This document shows, piece after piece, positions 60,194 to 64,000 of a DNA stretch of 64,000 nt. The first letter of the stretch is position 1. Each line of letters starts with the position of its first letter. This DNA comes from an uncultured Ruminococcus sp. (GTDB taxonomy: Bacteria > Bacillota > Clostridia > Oscillospirales > Acutalibacteraceae): NCBI GenBank assembly GCA_900543095.1, contig UQQD01000001.1:62001-126000 (forward strand). Direction: 5' to 3'. The translations under genes were made by a program, and so were the position numbers. A model generated the notes under the pieces. The model was not told the origin of the DNA. It ran no database searches and saw only the letters and a list, made by a program, of their open reading frames with translations.

Positions 60194-60733
60194 ATGTTTT
60201 ATCTTTTTCTTGCGGAGGGGTTTGAAGAAACCGAGGCCATTGCAACGCTTGACGTTATGCGTCGCTCAAAGCTGAGCGTTCAGACGGTAGGCGTAACGGG
60301 CAGACAGGTAACAAGCTCGCACAAGGTTACGGTTACGGCTGACATCGTTATAGACGATGTTTCATTGGATAATATCGAGGGCGTGGTGCTTCCCGGAGGA
60401 ATGCCGGGCACGCTGAATCTTGAAAAGAATGAAAAGGTGCTTGAATATACAAAATACTGCTTTGAAAACGGCAAGATAGTTGCGGCAATATGCGCCGCTC
60501 CGTCAATTCTCGGTCATCTCGGAATTCTAAAGGGCAAAAAGGCTACTTGCTTTCCGGGCTTTGAAAACGAGCTTGACTGCAAGGAATATACTGCCTCACA
60601 CACTCAAACCGACGGACTTGTGGTTACCGCAAAGGGCGCAGGCTGTGCCGTGGAGTTTGGGCACGCAATAGCCTGCCTTGCCGCTTCAAAGGCTGTTGCC
60701 GATAATGTGATTGGAGATATGCAATGCCTCTGA
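60194..60733 (+). CDS. DJ-1/PfpI family protein
   Basis: A 179-residue DJ-1-type protein (YajL/ThiJ group). FLAEGFEETEAIATLDVMRR near 6, the nucleophile elbow AAICAAPSILG near 101 (Cys about 103) and HTQTDGLVVTAKG near 137. Members act as glyoxalase/deglycase-like or redox-sensing proteins; exact role uncertain. Overlaps the next gene by 10 bases. Confidence 0.9.
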   Translation: MFYLFLAEGFEETEAIATLDVMRRSKLSVQTVGVTGRQVTSSHKVTVTADIVIDDVSLDNIEGVVLPGGMPGTLNLEKNEKVLEYTKYCFENGKIVAAICAAPSILGHLGILKGKKATCFPGFENELDCKEYTASHTQTDGLVVTAKGAGCAVEFGHAIACLAASKAVADNVIGDMQCL

Positions 60734-61308
60734 AAAATGTCAGAGAACGAAAATCTATGCTCCGTGCAAAATACAAAAAGCTGAGGAGCGAATGTCCTGC
60801 CAACCTTAAGCTCAGGCTTGACAATGCCGTTGCGGAAAATTTTCTCAGACTTGAGGAATACAAGTCATGCAAAACGCTTTTCACCTTTGTTTCAATGCCT
60901 ATTGAATGTGATACGCACAAAATAATAGAAAGAGCGTTCAAGGACGGCAAGGCTGTTGCCGTCCCCAAATGCCGCAACAAAAACGGCGAAATGGATTTTT
61001 ATTATATTGCTTCTCTTGACGATTTGAAAAAGGGCTGTTTTTCTACCTTGGAACCCGATCCCGAAAAGTGCGGGCTTGCAGAAGATTTTTCGGACGCACT
61101 TTGTATTGTCCCCGGATTATGCTTTGATTTTCTGGGCTACCGTTTGGGCTTCGGCGGTGGATATTACGACCGCTTTCTTGAAAAATTCAGCGGAGTTTCC
61201 GTTGGCATATGTTACTCAAAATGTATTGAAAAAGAACTTCCCAGGGGAGTTTTTGATAAACAGACGGATATACTTGTAACCGAAAAATTCATTAACTATA
61301 AACCATAA
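60724..61308 (+). CDS. 5-formyltetrahydrofolate cyclo-ligase
   Basis: A 194-residue enzyme that recycles 5-formyl-THF to 5,10-methenyl-THF. RAKYKKLR near 15, the loop FVSMPIECDTHKII near 59, VPGLCFDFLGYRLGFGGGYYDRFL near 130 with the GGGYYDR motif. Starts within the DJ-1 gene end. Fits with thyX and glyA as folate metabolism. Confidence 0.92.
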   Translation: MPLKNVRERKSMLRAKYKKLRSECPANLKLRLDNAVAENFLRLEEYKSCKTLFTFVSMPIECDTHKIIERAFKDGKAVAVPKCRNKNGEMDFYYIASLDDLKKGCFSTLEPDPEKCGLAEDFSDALCIVPGLCFDFLGYRLGFGGGYYDRFLEKFSGVSVGICYSKCIEKELPRGVFDKQTDILVTEKFINYKP

Positions 61309-61328
61309 AGATTAAAGGAATGGTACAA

Positions 61329-62672
61329 ATGAGCGTTGACAACTACAACAATCAGTCAAATCTTGAAGAGCAGAGACGCAGAAAGGCTGAAAATTTTCGC
61401 CTTAATATTCAGGAAACCTATGATGATGAATACGACTACGAAAGCTACGCCGACGGTCCCTCAGAGCTTAATTCCTACAGCGGACAGGATGTTAAGGAGC
61501 AGATAGAGCGTGAATCTAAGAAATCTCTCAAAATAAAGAAAAAGGCTGAAAAAAAAGAGCTTAAAGCAAAGAACAAGCGCAACCGCAGAATATTCCGCTG
61601 GATATGGATAATATCGGTAATTATTGTCGGCGCAATGGTTTCTGTGTTTATGATAATCGGTATGAACGACTTGCTCGCAATAAACCGCACAAGCTCGGAT
61701 ACCGTTAAAGTAAAAATTCCGAAAGATCCTACGCTTGAACAGGTTGCCGATTTGCTTAAATCAAACGAAATCATTGACGAACCGATTTACTTTAAGATGT
61801 TCGCAAAGTTTACAAAGTCTGCCGATGATTTTTCGCAGGGTACATATGAGCTGAGAAAAAATATGGATTATCAGGCAATACTTACTAATCTTGAAGGCTC
61901 AACAAATCGAACCGATACAGTTTCTGTAACAATTATTGAAGGTCAGAATGTTCTTGAAATTGCAAACACTCTCTATGACGACGGTGCAATCAGCGATAAG
62001 GACAAGTTCCTTGAGCTTTGCAACTCAAATAATTTTGACAATGATTTCAGCTTTTTGAAAGACATAAACAATTCCGATGAAAGATATTATAAGCTTGAGG
62101 GTTACCTATATCCCGATAAGTATGATTTTTATCTCAACGAGGACCCCGAAAGCGCTATATACAAATTCCTGAACAACTATGAATCCAAAATCAATGAAAA
62201 GCAGGAATTCAGCGGCTATGACAATACATATACCGTTCAGAAAATGATTGAAGAATCAGGGACAAGCTATTCTCTTGATGAGATAATGCGAATAGCTTCA
62301 ATCGTTCAGGCGGAAGCCGCAAACAAAGATGATATGTATTATATTTCTTCAATTTTGCACAACAGACTTTCGGCTGATTCAAGTATGGGCGTTTCAAATC
62401 TTGGTCTTGATTCTACAAAATACTATCCCTACAGAAGTGAGTCGGACGTTCCAAACGAACTCGGAAGCGATTATGTCAGCAATTATGATACATATAACAA
62501 GTCGGGACTTCCCGCAGGACCGATTTGTAATCCGGGTATGGACGCCATAAAAGCGGCAATTTGCCCGAATGATACGAATTACTACTTCTTCTGTCACGAT
62601 AAGGACGGACAAGCATATTACGCCTCAACTCTGTACGAGCATCAAGCAAATCTGGGGAAGATAGAGTCATGA
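61329..62672 (+). CDS. mltG: Endolytic transglycosylase MltG
   Basis: Membrane enzyme that cuts nascent glycan strands. A long charged cytoplasmic N-terminus (about 1-90), a single membrane helix (about 93-118), a LysM-like region (KIPKDPTLEQVADLLKSNEII) and the YceG catalytic domain (LEGYLYPDKYDF near 258, IASIVQAEAANKDD near 318 with the catalytic Glu, LPAGPICNPGMDAIKAA near 395). 447 residues. ATG 61329 has AAAGGA nine bases upstream; 61320 is too close. Overlaps the U32 gene by 4 bases. Confidence 0.93.
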   Translation: MSVDNYNNQSNLEEQRRRKAENFRLNIQETYDDEYDYESYADGPSELNSYSGQDVKEQIERESKKSLKIKKKAEKKELKAKNKRNRRIFRWIWIISVIIVGAMVSVFMIIGMNDLLAINRTSSDTVKVKIPKDPTLEQVADLLKSNEIIDEPIYFKMFAKFTKSADDFSQGTYELRKNMDYQAILTNLEGSTNRTDTVSVTIIEGQNVLEIANTLYDDGAISDKDKFLELCNSNNFDNDFSFLKDINNSDERYYKLEGYLYPDKYDFYLNEDPESAIYKFLNNYESKINEKQEFSGYDNTYTVQKMIEESGTSYSLDEIMRIASIVQAEAANKDDMYYISSILHNRLSADSSMGVSNLGLDSTKYYPYRSESDVPNELGSDYVSNYDTYNKSGLPAGPICNPGMDAIKAAICPNDTNYYFFCHDKDGQAYYASTLYEHQANLGKIES

Positions 62673-63886
62673 TAAAAAAACCTGAAATTCTTTCTCCGGC
62701 AGGAGATCTTGAGTGCCTTAATTCGGCTCTCAGTTTTGGCGCAGACGCAGTGTTCCTTGCGGGTAAGCTGTTCGGAATGCGCTCTGCCCCCAAAAACTTT
62801 GATAAATCAGACTTAAAAAAGGCTTGCGAGCTTGCACATTCAATGGGGAAAAAAGTACACCTCACCTGCAATATTCTGCCGCATAACCGTGAGCTTTCGG
62901 CTTTGCCCGACTATTTGACCTACGCACAGGAGTGCAAAGTTGACGCGTTTATTATCGCAGACCTCGGAATTTTTGAGGCGGCAAAAAAATATGCTCCCAA
63001 TGTCGCACGCCACATTTCCACTCAGGCAGGCGTAACAAACTACGCCGCCGCAAACGTGCTGTATAATATGGGAGCGTCAAGGGTTGTTCTTGCAAGGGAA
63101 ATTCCGCTTGATGAGATTGCCGAAATGCGTGCAAAGGTGCCGAGCGAGCTTGAAATCGAGTGCTTTGTACACGGAGCAATGTGCGTTTCGTTTTCGGGAA
63201 GATGTCTTATTTCGAGTTATATGACGGGCAGAGACGCAAACCACGGCGATTGTGCTCAGCCCTGCCGCTGGAAATATCATTTGTATGAAGAAAATCGTGA
63301 CGGTCAGTATTTTCCTGTTGAAGAAACCTGCGACGGGACATATCTCTATAATTCCCGTGATTTGTGTATGATTGAGCATATCCCCGAACTCGTAAAGGCC
63401 GGAATTTCGAGCTTTAAAATAGAGGGAAGAGCAAAGTCGGCATACTACACCGCCGTAACAACAAATGCCTACCGCCACGCAGTTGACGACTTTTTTGCCG
63501 AGGGTGAAAGCTATACTTTGAAACCTTGGATAAAGGAAGAGCTTGACAAGATAAGCCACAGAGAGTATAACACGGGATTTTATTTTAACACCGAACCCGG
63601 ACAGGTGACGGGCAACGGCGGATATATCCGTCATTACGATGTGGTTGCGGTTTGCGAAAGTTCGGTTGACGATACAACGTCGGTTATATCTCAGCGCAAC
63701 AAATTTTATGTTGGTGATACGCTTGACGTTTTGCCGCCGAGCGGAATACCGTTTTTAACAAAATGTCTGTCGCTTGAAAATGCGGACGGCATAGCAGTAG
63801 AGAGCGCACCGCACCCGACAGAACGGCTGACTATGAAATCAGACCATATTATTCCGCAGGGTTCTGTAATAAGAAAGAAAAAATAA
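62669..63886 (+). CDS. U32 family peptidase (tRNA/RNA hydroxylation-type, YrrO-like)
   Basis: A 405-residue protein of the U32 family, whose members take part in tRNA ho5U formation. PEILSPAGDLECLNSAL near 4, TQAGVTNYAAANVLYNMGASRVVLARE near 114 (in pieces), and the Cys-rich signature CFVHGAMCVSFSGRCLISSY with DCAQPCRWKY near 170-198 that holds an iron-sulfur cluster. mltG upstream and U32 downstream is a common Firmicutes order. Family clear; exact substrate inferred. Confidence 0.9.
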   Translation: MIKKPEILSPAGDLECLNSALSFGADAVFLAGKLFGMRSAPKNFDKSDLKKACELAHSMGKKVHLTCNILPHNRELSALPDYLTYAQECKVDAFIIADLGIFEAAKKYAPNVARHISTQAGVTNYAAANVLYNMGASRVVLAREIPLDEIAEMRAKVPSELEIECFVHGAMCVSFSGRCLISSYMTGRDANHGDCAQPCRWKYHLYEENRDGQYFPVEETCDGTYLYNSRDLCMIEHIPELVKAGISSFKIEGRAKSAYYTAVTTNAYRHAVDDFFAEGESYTLKPWIKEELDKISHREYNTGFYFNTEPGQVTGNGGYIRHYDVVAVCESSVDDTTSVISQRNKFYVGDTLDVLPPSGIPFLTKCLSLENADGIAVESAPHPTERLTMKSDHIIPQGSVIRKKK

Positions 63887-63942
63887 AAATCTGAGCTTTG
63901 TGAAACGCAAAAATACAGAGAAATAAAAAGCTGTAAAAACTG

Positions 63943-63971
63943 TTGACAATCTCAGCAAACAGTCTTATAAT
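63943..63971 (+). promoter_or_regulatory. Strong promoter for a gene beyond the window
   Basis: TTGACA at 63943-63948, a 17-base spacer and TATAAT at 63966-63971, consensus at both boxes. Confidence 0.8.
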
Positions 63972-64000
63972 TTATAGGAAATATAAAATTCGGCAATGAC

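Overview
The window looks like a starch-degrading, spore-forming gut Firmicute of the Ruminococcaceae/Oscillospiraceae, most like Ruminococcus bromii. The reasons are moderate-to-low GC, sporulation genes (YqfD-like, gpr, spoIIP, ytfJ), four dockerin modules of one type, and a starch-binding dockerin protein resembling R. bromii Sas20 beside a GH13 alpha-amylase. The species is inferred from protein features, not from a marker gene.

Layout. 0-7.5 kb: end of a YqfD-like gene, ymdB, a FakA-like kinase, recG, a D,D-carboxypeptidase and nrdR. 6.8-8.2 kb: a cluster of four copies of a structured dispersed repeat around nrdR and a 74-residue protein. 8.2-19 kb: an M4 metalloprotease with an odd N-terminal membrane hairpin, a zinc-ribbon/QQP-repeat protein, a large IdeS/Mac-like protease with dockerin, two alpha/beta hydrolases and a GT2-GtrA fusion. 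19-28.4 kb: two divergent lipid operons, degV-degV-fakA-plsX on the minus strand and hydrolase, acyl-AMP ligase-ACP fusion, plsC, plsC and ACP on the plus strand. Their promoters face away from each other and carry the same 14-bp sequence over both -35 boxes. 28.4-33.4 kb: a cell-surface region with a zinc-ribbon membrane protein, an LRR-dockerin pseudogene, two cohesin-like membrane-anchored proteins and a starch-binding-like anchored protein. 33.4-34.1 kb: a palindrome-rich gap. 34-39.5 kb: rpmB, an M50 protease, scpA-scpB and a sporulation/envelope block ending in rluB. 39.6-43 kb: a carboxyltransferase, biotin carrier and OadA-like set without a membrane decarboxylase. 43-47 kb: a papain-dockerin protease, gpr and spoIIP. 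47-56 kb: a surface protein, dusB, glyA, rarA, the Sas20-like protein and the amylase. 56-64 kb: an amino-acid ABC transporter, thyX, tmk, a DJ-1 protein, a 5-formyl-THF cyclo-ligase gene, mltG and a U32 peptidase.

Themes. (1) Secreted dockerin proteins (two proteases, one starch-binding protein, one broken LRR protein) plus cohesin-like anchors fit an amylosome-type surface complex that also carries proteases. (2) The divergent lipid operons look like a co-regulated system for activating and esterifying fatty acids. (3) The strongest undescribed signal is a family of about ten dispersed elements of up to about 170 bp. They share a closing stem, two hairpins whose sequences differ between copies while pairing is kept (often by G-T/G-U pairs), a GGAGC hairpin and an invariant AATCTGTC loop. 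In three copies the element begins directly at a good -10 box, so it is probably transcribed as a structured leader or small RNA.
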